NCBI GenBank assembly: GCA_046594915.1
Contig: JBKJRC010000003.1
Location: 1-64,000 of the forward strand
Length of the DNA stretch: 64,000 nt
Reading direction: 5' to 3'
Source: Methylotenera_A sp046594915
GTDB lineage: Bacteria; Pseudomonadota; Gammaproteobacteria; Burkholderiales; Methylophilaceae
Shown: positions 24,963-33,256 of the stretch, one piece after another
Layout: every line of letters begins with the position of its first letter
Position numbering within the stretch: the stretch's first letter is position 1
Notes under the pieces: generated by a model
What the model saw: the letters and a program-made list of their open reading frames with translations, nothing else
Told to the model about the DNA's origin: nothing
The model's database searches: none
Translations under genes and position numbers: made by a program

Positions 24963-25820
24963 ATGAAGTTTATTGGCTGTTTATTTTTAATCGCTATCGC
25001 CTGTGCACCTTTTGCGCAATTGCACGCACAGCCCAAAACCGCTAATCAAACGTCACCAGATATATTGCTTGCGCAAGATTATCAAGCGGGTATTGATGTA
25101 CAGCAATACTTAATCAGCGAAAAATTTGATGGCGTGCGTGCCATCTGGGATGGAAAACAATTTTATACACGCAAAGGCGGCACGATTGCCACGCCAGATT
25201 GGTTTACTAAAGGTTTGCCTGCAATTGCGTTAGATGGTGAATTATGGATTGCGCGTGGCAAGTTTGATGCGGTTTCTGGCGCGGTGAGAAAAAATGTGCC
25301 GGTAGACGCCGAGTGGCGCGGTATTTCTTATTTAGTGTTTGAATTGCCGGATGCGCCAGGCACGTTTCAAATGCGTGCAGCGCGCATCGCAAAAATAGTA
25401 AAGCAGGCCAATATTGCGCATTTAAAAGCCGTTAATCAGTTTCGGGTGAAAGATGCATCAGCGCTTAATCTAAAGCTTAAATCGGTCGTGGCGCATGGTG
25501 GCGAAGGCTTAATGTTGCATAGGGCCGATGCGCTGTATATTTCAGGCAGAAACGCGGCTTTACTCAAATTAAAACCGCTGCATGACGCGGAGGCGGTTGT
25601 GATTGCGCACACCGCTGGGCGCGGCAAATATAAAGGCAAACTGGGCGCGCTAGTGGTTGAAACGCCAGAAGGCATGCGTTTTAAGCTTGGCACGGGTTTA
25701 AGTGATGCAGAACGCGAAAATCCGCCTAAAATCGGCAGTATTATCACCTATAATTATCGTGATAAAACGGCCAGCGGCAAGCCCAGATTCGCCAGTTTTT
25801 TACGCGTGCGCAATGAATAA
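24963..25820 (+). CDS. ligE: Periplasmic ATP-dependent DNA ligase LigE
   Basis: 285 aa with a signal peptide (MKFIGCLFLIAIACAPFAQLHA-QP). It is a minimal nucleotidyltransferase plus OB-fold ligase: adenylated Lys K54 in motif I EKFDGVR, motif III region ALDGELW, motif IV GGEGLML and motif V LLKLKP. LigE enzymes seal nicks in the periplasm and are suspected to process DNA during uptake or in biofilm matrix. It lies 4 bp after a methyltransferase gene. The replicative NAD+-dependent ligase is not in the window. Confidence 0.9.
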   Translation: MKFIGCLFLIAIACAPFAQLHAQPKTANQTSPDILLAQDYQAGIDVQQYLISEKFDGVRAIWDGKQFYTRKGGTIATPDWFTKGLPAIALDGELWIARGKFDAVSGAVRKNVPVDAEWRGISYLVFELPDAPGTFQMRAARIAKIVKQANIAHLKAVNQFRVKDASALNLKLKSVVAHGGEGLMLHRADALYISGRNAALLKLKPLHDAEAVVIAHTAGRGKYKGKLGALVVETPEGMRFKLGTGLSDAERENPPKIGSIITYNYRDKTASGKPRFASFLRVRNE

Positions 25821-25939
25821 TATTGAAAATGCCAACAGCTTAAGCCGCATCAAAAATGAGTACAAAAGCACAGATTGATTAGCGCAACGGTACTATCACC
25901 CGTGCTATCGATAGAGGCACATGTTAAAATACGCCACGC

Positions 25940-28900
25940 ATGCAAACATCCCATTTAAGTATTACGCCATTATTAAAATCGCTATCAAGCTGTATGTTGA
26001 TTGATCGATTTAAATTACGCAGCCAACTGAATCAAGCACAAATACTAGCCAATCAAAATAAAGCTGGCTCAAATGTTATTGGTGAAAAAGCGTTAAGTGA
26101 AATCGCACGCAAAATTCAGCAGTCGCAAACCAGATATCAACAGCGTTTAGCCAACTTACCCAAGCCAGAATATCCGCCAGAACTACCAGTTAGTGGAAAA
26201 AAATCAGAGATTGCGAAAGCAATTGAGAATAATCAAGTAGTAATTATTTGCGGCGAAACCGGTTCTGGTAAAACCACCCAGATTCCTAAAATCTGTTTAG
26301 AGTTAGGGCGCGGCGTTTCTGGTTTAATCGGCCACACGCAACCGCGCCGCATTGCCGCGCGATCGGTTGCTTCGCGTATCGCACAAGAGTTGAAAAGCCC
26401 GCTGGGCGAAGTGGTGGGTTTTAAAGTGCGTTTTAGCGATAAATTATCAGAATCTAGCTATATTAAGCTGATGACAGACGGCATTTTGCTGGCAGAAACG
26501 CAAGGCGATAAATTTTTAAACGCATACGACACCATTATTATTGATGAAGCGCACGAACGTAGCCTAAATATTGATTTTCTGCTGGGTTATTTAAAGCAAT
26601 TGTTGCCTAAACGCCCCGATTTAAAAGTGATTGTCACTTCTGCCACCATCGATGCTGAGCGATTTTCACAGCATTTTTCAGCGCAAACCAGTGTTGGCGT
26701 TATAAAAGCTGCACCAGTGATTGAGGTTTCTGGGCGCACATTCCCTGTAGAAATTCGTTACAGACCTTTAGGCAAAGGTGGGTATAGAAGTATAGAAACC
26801 ACTGAACCTGAAAATGCGCAATTTGATATTGATAGCGAAACCGATCTTGCCTTTGAAAATATTTCTAGTGGAAATATTTTGGGCATTGCTAGAAAAGCCA
26901 AAACAGAAGCGCGCTGGCTGGAAGAAGATGACGAAGAGGAAGCGATTGAAGAGGCCATTTTAGACGCTGCGGACGATTTGCTGCGGCAAGGCGATGGCGA
27001 TATTTTGGTATTTTTGCCAGGCGAGCGCGAAATTCGCGATACCGCTGAACACTTAAGAAAGTATCAAGGTCGGTCAACCAAGCTTAAACATATTGAAGTT
27101 TTGCCCCTATTTGCACGGTTAAGTATTGAAGATCAGCAAAAAATATTCAAACCGCACAGCATGCGCCGCATTATTTTAGCGACTAATGTGGCAGAAACCT
27201 CGCTAACTGTGCCTGGCATTAAATATGTGATTGATGCTGGGTTAGCGCGCATGAATCGCTACAGTACGCGCGCAAAAGTGGAACAATTGCAGATTGAAAA
27301 AATTAGTCAGGCGGCAGCAAAACAACGTGCAGGCCGTTGCGGACGCGTTTCAAATGGTATTTGCGTAAGACTTTACTCAGAAACGGATTTTGTTGGCAGA
27401 CCCGAATTTACCGAGCCAGAAATTTTGCGTAGCTCGCTGGCCAGTGTCATTTTGCGCATGGCGGCGTTACGGCTGGGCGATGTTGCGGATTTTCCATTTA
27501 TTGAGCCGCCCAGCTCGCGATTGATTGCCGATGGTTATTTATTGCTGCAAGAGTTAGGCGCGGTGGATACGAAACGCCAGATTACCGAAACGGGTTTGCA
27601 ACTGGCCAAATTGCCTCTAGATCCGCGCGTTGGCCGCATGATTCTGGCGGCAAAACGTGAGAATTGCCTGAGTGAAATTTTAATCATCGCCAGTGTGTTA
27701 AGTATGCAAGATCCGCGTGAGCGGCCAATGGATAAACGCGAAGCGGCCGATAATGCGCATAGTAAATTCGCAGCGGAAGGTTCGGATTTTATGAGCTATC
27801 TGAAAATTTGGGACTTTTACGATAACGCGTTAAAAAGCAAAAAAAGTAATAAAGATTTGCTGAGTCAATGCCATGCGAATTTTCTATCGTTTTTACGGCT
27901 TAAAGAATGGCGCGAATTGTATGGGCAAATTAAGCAGATTGCACAAGAATTAGAGCTTAAATTTAACGCCGAACCAGCCAGTTATGAGCAAATCCACAAA
28001 GCCTTGCTGGCGGGATTATTGGGCAATATCGGCTTTAAAGATGGCGACAATGACAGTTACGCCGGTGCACGCGGCATTCGCTTTTTTGTAGCACCTGGCA
28101 GCACACTTAAAAAAGTGCGCCCTAAATGGGTGATTGCCGCTGAGTTGGTGGATACAACTAAGCTGTTTGCGCGCTGTGTGGCGAAAATTGAGCCAGATTG
28201 GATAGAACCATTAGCGCGCGGCCTGACCGAAAGCCAGTATTCAGATCCGCGTTGGGATAGGAAAATGGGCATGGTTAACGCATGGGAACGCGTTTCCTTG
28301 TATGGCTTAACCATTATCCCCAAACGGCGTGTGCATTATGGGCCAATTAACAGTCAGGAATCACGCGAAATATTTATTCGCGAAGCATTAGCCAATGGTG
28401 ATTTCGATACAAAATCTGCATTTTTCACTGCAAATGAACGCTTAATCGCGGAAGTTGAGCAATTAGAACATAAAGCGCGGCGCCAAGATGTACTGGTGGA
28501 TGAACATCAACTATTTATGTTTTATGACAGCAAAATACCTGCCGATATTATTAACGCGGCCAGTTTTGAAAAGTGGCGCGAAGGTGCTGAAAAGCTAAAC
28601 CCTAGACTATTATATTTAACCCGCGATGATTTGATGCGCCACGGTGCAGATGCGATTACGGCGGTGCAGTTTCCAGAGAAAATGTTGCTTGGTGCTTTAG
28701 GAGACAAACAAACAGTTGAAATTCCGCTTAAATATCGCTTTGAGCCAGGTCATATTTTGGATGGCGTTACTGCAACGGTGCCGCTGGCATTGTTGAATCA
28801 GCTTGACTCAACGCCCACCGAATGGCTGGTACCAGGCATGCTACGCGAAAAATTAACTCATTTAATCAAAGCATTACCCAAAAATTTTAGACGCGTATGC

Positions 28901-30133
28901 GTACCAGTGCCAGAATTTGTGACGGGATTTTTAGAATACATGCAGCAAAATCCTACGTCGTCATTCTCACGTAGGCAGGAATTCAGTGCTATTACAGAAA
29001 ACCAGATGGATGCACACCTGCGCGAGAATGACGGACTGGAAAATATGGGTTTGATTGCGTCACTAGAAAAATATATTACGTCTAAAACTACCTTAAAAAT
29101 CGGCAAAGAAGATTGGCAGGGCGAAACACCTGCGCACTTGCTGATGAATTTTAGTGTAATAGATGAAGCTGGGCGCGAGCTGGCGATGGGGCGGGATTGG
29201 CGCGCCTTACAAAAGCAACTAGGGCAAGCCGCACAATTAACTTTTAGAAACGCCTCTCCCGACATTGAAAAAGCAGGTTTGAAGCAGTGGGATTTTGGTG
29301 ATTTGCCGCAGACCTTAAGTTTTGAACGCGATGGCTTAAAGGTGACAGGCTATCCGGCGCTGGAAGATGATATTGAAAGCGTCTCGGTTAAATTATTTGA
29401 TACTGAGCGCGAAGCAATCGACAATCATCGCAAAGGCGTTTGTCGATTAATGCGTTTTGAGTTAAAAGAACAGATTAAACAGTTGGAAAAAAGCCTGCCC
29501 AATTTTAATCAATATGCGCTTACGTTGCGAAGCATTTTTTCGCCAGAGGATTTGCGCGAAGACATGGTGACAGCGATTGTCGACCGCGCGTTTATTGGCG
29601 AAGATGATTTGCCGCAAAATAACGCAGATTTTATGAAGCTAAAAGCCAGAGCGCGTACGCGCTTGCCCGCTGTGACGCAGGCTATTGTAAGGCAAGTGGG
29701 GCAAGTCGCGACTGAATATCAACTGTTGACCGTGCAGCAAAGCAAAATGCCTGCAACGGTTAATCGATTAAAGCGCGATATTGAACAGCAGCTTGGTTTG
29801 TTGATCTACAAAAATTGCTTCACCCAAACGCCGTGGCAATATTTGCAGCATGTGCCGCGCTATTTAAAAGCATTAAGATTGCGCATTGAAAAACAGCCCG
29901 CTAACCCGGAGCGCGATGGAAAAAATGCAGCAAGTGTCGGATTAATATGGCAAAAATGGCAGGATAAGGTTAGTAATTTGCAGCAATCTCAGCGTGAAGT
30001 ACCTCAGGATTTACAGGATTTTCGTTGGTTAATAGAAGAGTTGCGCGTGTCATTATTTGCGCAAGAACTCAAAACGCCCATGCCGATTTCCACTAAACGA
30101 TTAGATAAAATTTGGGCAGAAATGCGTTTGTAG
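25940..30133 (+). CDS. hrpA: ATP-dependent RNA helicase HrpA
   Basis: 1397 aa, a DEAH-box helicase slightly longer than E. coli HrpA (1300). Motifs: GETGSGKTTQIPK (residues ~109-121), QPRRIAARS, IIDEAHERS, VTSATID, FLPGEREI, ATNVAETSLTVPG, QRAGRCGR. Then come the HA2/OB region and the long DUF3418-type C-terminal half. Two insertions stand out: an acidic stretch between the RecA lobes (SSGNILG...EEDDEEEAIEE, ~305-345), and residues ~1007-1032, which are encoded by a palindromic repeat inserted in frame. Start ATG 25940 lies 10 bp after a TAAAAT box; ATG 25994 is an alternative. The downstream TonB-like gene begins 4 bp after the stop. Confidence 0.95.
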   Translation: MQTSHLSITPLLKSLSSCMLIDRFKLRSQLNQAQILANQNKAGSNVIGEKALSEIARKIQQSQTRYQQRLANLPKPEYPPELPVSGKKSEIAKAIENNQVVIICGETGSGKTTQIPKICLELGRGVSGLIGHTQPRRIAARSVASRIAQELKSPLGEVVGFKVRFSDKLSESSYIKLMTDGILLAETQGDKFLNAYDTIIIDEAHERSLNIDFLLGYLKQLLPKRPDLKVIVTSATIDAERFSQHFSAQTSVGVIKAAPVIEVSGRTFPVEIRYRPLGKGGYRSIETTEPENAQFDIDSETDLAFENISSGNILGIARKAKTEARWLEEDDEEEAIEEAILDAADDLLRQGDGDILVFLPGEREIRDTAEHLRKYQGRSTKLKHIEVLPLFARLSIEDQQKIFKPHSMRRIILATNVAETSLTVPGIKYVIDAGLARMNRYSTRAKVEQLQIEKISQAAAKQRAGRCGRVSNGICVRLYSETDFVGRPEFTEPEILRSSLASVILRMAALRLGDVADFPFIEPPSSRLIADGYLLLQELGAVDTKRQITETGLQLAKLPLDPRVGRMILAAKRENCLSEILIIASVLSMQDPRERPMDKREAADNAHSKFAAEGSDFMSYLKIWDFYDNALKSKKSNKDLLSQCHANFLSFLRLKEWRELYGQIKQIAQELELKFNAEPASYEQIHKALLAGLLGNIGFKDGDNDSYAGARGIRFFVAPGSTLKKVRPKWVIAAELVDTTKLFARCVAKIEPDWIEPLARGLTESQYSDPRWDRKMGMVNAWERVSLYGLTIIPKRRVHYGPINSQESREIFIREALANGDFDTKSAFFTANERLIAEVEQLEHKARRQDVLVDEHQLFMFYDSKIPADIINAASFEKWREGAEKLNPRLLYLTRDDLMRHGADAITAVQFPEKMLLGALGDKQTVEIPLKYRFEPGHILDGVTATVPLALLNQLDSTPTEWLVPGMLREKLTHLIKALPKNFRRVCVPVPEFVTGFLEYMQQNPTSSFSRRQEFSAITENQMDAHLRENDGLENMGLIASLEKYITSKTTLKIGKEDWQGETPAHLLMNFSVIDEAGRELAMGRDWRALQKQLGQAAQLTFRNASPDIEKAGLKQWDFGDLPQTLSFERDGLKVTGYPALEDDIESVSVKLFDTEREAIDNHRKGVCRLMRFELKEQIKQLEKSLPNFNQYALTLRSIFSPEDLREDMVTAIVDRAFIGEDDLPQNNADFMKLKARARTRLPAVTQAIVRQVGQVATEYQLLTVQQSKMPATVNRLKRDIEQQLGLLIYKNCFTQTPWQYLQHVPRYLKALRLRIEKQPANPERDGKNAASVGLIWQKWQDKVSNLQQSQREVPQDLQDFRWLIEELRVSLFAQELKTPMPISTKRLDKIWAEMRL
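28958..29034. repeat. GTCATTC-type palindromic repeat inserted in frame inside hrpA
   Basis: The ends CGTCATTCTC (28959-28968) and GAGAATGACG (29024-29033) are perfect inverted repeats. The arms extend imperfectly to ~28 bp (GTAGGCAGGAATTCAG against the reverse complement of ATGCACACCTGCGC). 75 bp from end to end, a multiple of three and without a stop codon. It resembles the common intergenic GTCATTCC/GGAATGAC palindromic repeats of many proteobacteria. Confidence 0.8.
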
Positions 30134-30137
30134 TTTG

Positions 30138-31097
30138 ATGCTAAATACAGATAACAATTTTGATGCGTTTTTATTAAAGCCGCGCGGTGACAGGGTTTTT
30201 CGCCTGCAAATCAGCCGCAATACGCTGATTGCGATTATTGTTTCGCTAGTGATTCATGCGTTGATTCTGTTTTTTGCCCTGCCAAAACTTGAGCAGGAAC
30301 AACAATCTGAATTGCCCGCGCGTGAACTAGAAGTCAGTTTAGCGCCACCAACGCCAGAGAAAAAACTGGCGGAAATGCCAGTAGAGCAGCCCGCAGCACC
30401 AGTCGAAAAAATAGCTGAGCCAGTTAAACCCGAAATAAATAAACCCAAGCTAATTAAGCCCAAGCCAAAAGTGATTACCCAGCAAACCCAAGCGCCACCC
30501 AAAAAACCAGTATTTAAAGTGCCAGATGTGTTGGCCACCACAAAACCTGCGCCAGAGAAAGTAGAGCCGAATTTAACCATTCCGAAAGAATCTGCCCCAA
30601 CAGAGCCTAAGCCAGTAGAAGCGCCAGTGGATATGATGGCTTATGTAAATCAACAGCGTGCGCGCCGTTCTGCGCAGGAATCGGATGCGGCGCGTATGAA
30701 TGCGGAAGCCACTGCGCGCGAATTAGGCCCAAGTGCGGAGCAGATTCGCGATGAAAATATCAAGCGCAACTTTCAAACAGGCGTGAATGGTATTTTTGCA
30801 ATCACCAATTTGGATGCACGCAGCGCCAGTTTTTCATTTAATGGCTGGACAGGCGATTTTAGCACTGCAAAGCGCCAATTTTTTGAAGTGCAAGCGCAAT
30901 CTGGGCAAGATGTACGCTTAGTGATGATTAGAAAAATGATTAGCTTGATACGGCAGCATTATCAAGGCGATTTTAATTGGGAATCGCATCGATTAAATCG
31001 CACCATTGTCATGTCAGCAAGACCAGAAGATAGCGCTGGCCTGGAAGATTTTATGATGATCGAGTTTTTTGGGCAAAATTATAAAACGGCTTTTTAA
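30138..31097 (+). CDS. TonB-like single-pass protein, Pro/Lys-rich
   Basis: 319 aa from ATG 30138, 4 bp after hrpA. A cytoplasmic N terminus is followed by one membrane segment (NTLIAIIVSLVIHALILFFAL, ~residues 28-47, SxxxH-like placement as in TonB/TolA). A long Pro/Lys/Glu/Val periplasmic spacer (~55-170) leads to a globular C-terminal domain (~190-319) containing FSFNGWTGDFS and LIRQHYQGDFNW. The layout recalls TonB, but I do not recognise the C-terminal domain as the TonB box-binding fold. It may transmit inner-membrane energy or bind the envelope. Functional assignment is weak; the gene is certainly real. Confidence 0.7.
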   Translation: MLNTDNNFDAFLLKPRGDRVFRLQISRNTLIAIIVSLVIHALILFFALPKLEQEQQSELPARELEVSLAPPTPEKKLAEMPVEQPAAPVEKIAEPVKPEINKPKLIKPKPKVITQQTQAPPKKPVFKVPDVLATTKPAPEKVEPNLTIPKESAPTEPKPVEAPVDMMAYVNQQRARRSAQESDAARMNAEATARELGPSAEQIRDENIKRNFQTGVNGIFAITNLDARSASFSFNGWTGDFSTAKRQFFEVQAQSGQDVRLVMIRKMISLIRQHYQGDFNWESHRLNRTIVMSARPEDSAGLEDFMMIEFFGQNYKTAF

Positions 31098-31206
31098 GAT
31101 TTATTTTAAAGCATTAATAGCCTGAAAATGGATAATTGAGGCTAATTTAAGTGTTAACTTAACCACTTGCAAACATTAAAAAAGCGCGATATTAAATAAA
31201 ATGGCT

Positions 31207-31596
31207 TTAAGGGTTTACCAAGCAATGTTCTGCAGGCATTTTACCCAAAGACCATAATGCCTCATCACCATTACCTCTTAATGTATAACGACCGTTGCTA
31301 TACATAAAACCAGAGCCAGTTTTTTGCACAGGCAATGTGATGACAGACTTTGTTTCGCCATCTAACAGCAAAATATTGGCAGCAACATTTTTTACTTCAT
31401 ATTGAGGCATACTATTTCTGCCGCCGCGCATCGTGGTAAAGCCTTTTTCTATCAATGTAACGCTAAATTCTGTGCCACGATCGCATTGATAACGCACGAT
31501 TTTTGGACTCGCGGGAGTAGTCGCGCAGGCACCGATAATGCTTGTGGCGACGCAGATAAATAGAGCTACGAAAACTCTTATTTTTTTAGTTTGCAT
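31207..31596 (-). CDS. MliC-family lysozyme inhibitor lipoprotein
   Basis: 129 aa. Lipoprotein signal with lipobox IIGAC (C24). The mature domain begins VRYQCDRGTEFSVTL and ends GSGFMYSNGRYTLRGNGDEALWSLG; these are the features of MliC/PliC inhibitors (YxC near the start, SGxxYxxxxxxLxxKG-type loop inserted into the lysozyme active site). It would sit on an outer- or inner-membrane surface facing the periplasm and protect peptidoglycan from c-type lysozyme. It lies 30 bp upstream of the COG0523 gene's stop, in a separate position on the same strand. Confidence 0.8.
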   Translation of the reverse strand: MQTKKIRVFVALFICVATSIIGACATTPASPKIVRYQCDRGTEFSVTLIEKGFTTMRGGRNSMPQYEVKNVAANILLLDGETKSVITLPVQKTGSGFMYSNGRYTLRGNGDEALWSLGKMPAEHCLVNP

Positions 31597-31626
31597 GAAC
31601 TGATTTTTAGCAATAAAAAAATTAGT

Positions 31627-32643
31627 TTATACCTGCATCAATGCTTTTCTAATCATTAATTCGTCAATGCCTTTGCCAATAATCACAATGCGCGAAATCG
31701 GTTCTTGTTCATCCCAACCTTCAAGCAGCGTGGGCGGATAAGGCGTAAAGTGCACGGCGTGAATCGCCAGCGGCGCGGGTTGATCTTCGGCATGGATAAT
31801 ACCTTTTAAACGCAATAGATTTTTGCCATGCATTTGGCAAAATTTTAAAATCACTGGTTTCAGATCGCGCCAATTTAGCGGTTTTGGCATAAATACGGTA
31901 AAGCTGACGATATCATCGCTATGCGTTTTCTGCGGTAGTCTGCCATTTGGTTTTGCAGGTTTAAGCGGTGCGCGCAGCCAGCGTTGCGGTTCTGGCTGAT
32001 TGGTTGTGTGGTCAAACAAGCCGACATCAATAATAAGTTGCGGATCTAATTTGCCATTTAAAACCATGTGCTGCGTTGCGCCAGGGTTTATTAAAATAAG
32101 CTTCTCTTTTAGCTGACTTAACTGCTCTGGCGTGGCTAAATCGGTTTTAGTCAGCAATAACACATCGGCCACAGCCACTTGTTTGCGCGCTTCTTCATGC
32201 TGAGCTATTTGCGCTAAGCCATATTGGCTATCGATGGTGACGATCACCGCGTCCAATCTAAAGGTGGATTCAATCACTGGCTCATTCATCAAGTTGCCCA
32301 AAATCGGGCCAGGGTCTGCCATGCCGGTGGTTTCGATGACTAAACGGTTAAATGGTGGAATCGCCTGCAACGCGCGCTTAAAAAATAAATCGCGCATAGT
32401 GTCGGCTAGCTCATTTTTAAGCGTGCAACATAAGCAACCAGAGCTTAATAAAACCGTGTTATCCGCAATATGCTCACTCTCAATATGCGTGGCTAAAATA
32501 TGATCTAGCCCTGTTTCGCCCAACTCATTAATAATCACCGCCGAGTCGTGCATGGCGGGGTTGGCTAGTAATTGATTTAACAGCGTGGTTTTGCCAGAGC
32601 CTAAAAAACCGGTTAATAAAGTAACGGGAATGCGTTTATCCAT
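31627..32643 (-). CDS. COG0523 (CobW/ZigA) metal-chaperone GTPase
   Basis: 338 aa from ATG 32643; the longer open frame starts inside the preceding gene. Motifs: Walker A GFLGSGKTTLL, the metal-binding CxCC as SGCLCCTL, Walker B-like ETTGMADP, base-recognition LLTKTDL, and the CobW C-terminal domain after residue ~230. These GTPases deliver zinc or another metal to client proteins. It lies 20 bp behind a Fur-family regulator gene, an arrangement typical of Zur-controlled ZigA-like proteins that serve during zinc shortage. The metal is inferred from context. Confidence 0.88.
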   Translation of the reverse strand: MDKRIPVTLLTGFLGSGKTTLLNQLLANPAMHDSAVIINELGETGLDHILATHIESEHIADNTVLLSSGCLCCTLKNELADTMRDLFFKRALQAIPPFNRLVIETTGMADPGPILGNLMNEPVIESTFRLDAVIVTIDSQYGLAQIAQHEEARKQVAVADVLLLTKTDLATPEQLSQLKEKLILINPGATQHMVLNGKLDPQLIIDVGLFDHTTNQPEPQRWLRAPLKPAKPNGRLPQKTHSDDIVSFTVFMPKPLNWRDLKPVILKFCQMHGKNLLRLKGIIHAEDQPAPLAIHAVHFTPYPPTLLEGWDEQEPISRIVIIGKGIDELMIRKALMQV

Positions 32644-32663
32644 TTGTTTTCTGATCAATAAAA

Positions 32664-33068
32664 TTAATGCTGACAGGCGGCACAAATGCCACTGATAGTT
32701 AAGTGAATAGCTGTGGCCACAAATTGCTTGGGCAAGCTTTGTGTAATCGCGTCATTCGCTTCATCCAGGCAATACACTTGTCCACAAACCGTACACTCAA
32801 AATGCGCGTGTTGATGTTGGGTATGATGTGTATTGGCCTTAAAGCGGCGCGTTTTATCCGGGCTAATCACGCTGTGCACAAAACCTTGCGTACTTAACCA
32901 GTCTAGCACGCGATAAATAGTCACGCGGTCAATCGGTTCGGTAATTTGCTTTTGAATTTCGGGATGCGATAGCGGTAATGGTGCGTTTAATAAAGTATCT
33001 AACACCAACACCCGCGCGCTGGTCGGCGTTTGGGATTGCGCTTGTATTAAGTCGAAGGCTTTGCTCAT
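32664..33068 (-). CDS. Fur-family regulator, probably Zur
   Basis: 134 aa from ATG 33068 (GTG 33074 also possible). N-terminal winged helix (VTIYRVLDWLSTQGFVH). C-terminal metal domain with the His-rich site THHTQHQHAHFECTVCG and a second Cys pair (ISGICAACQH) for structural zinc. The co-directional COG0523 gene 20 bp downstream argues for zinc sensing (Zur) rather than iron sensing. I could not identify a convincing Zur box in the ~190 bp upstream. Confidence 0.85.
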   Translation of the reverse strand: MSKAFDLIQAQSQTPTSARVLVLDTLLNAPLPLSHPEIQKQITEPIDRVTIYRVLDWLSTQGFVHSVISPDKTRRFKANTHHTQHQHAHFECTVCGQVYCLDEANDAITQSLPKQFVATAIHLTISGICAACQH

Positions 33069-33256
33069 GGGCACGAATATACCGTATTTTCAATCAGGGC
33101 ATCAACAATAAATTCTGCCGATTATTCGACTTGAAACAGAATTAAACAAGCTTAATTAAGTAGAACACATTAAAATGTTGTTTTTAAAATATTTGCCTCA
33201 AAATAATGGTTAACTTTGGTCACGCATCCATTCCTAATACAGAAAAAACCAGCTAA

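Noticed and set aside
32644..32685. Longer COG0523 protein starting inside the Fur-family gene
   Set aside because: ATG 32643 begins right before the Walker A region as in the family; the extra 14 residues have no counterpart.
33069..33256. Possible Zur box between the Fur-family gene and the RNB gene
   Set aside because: No convincing dyad with the expected spacing could be found.
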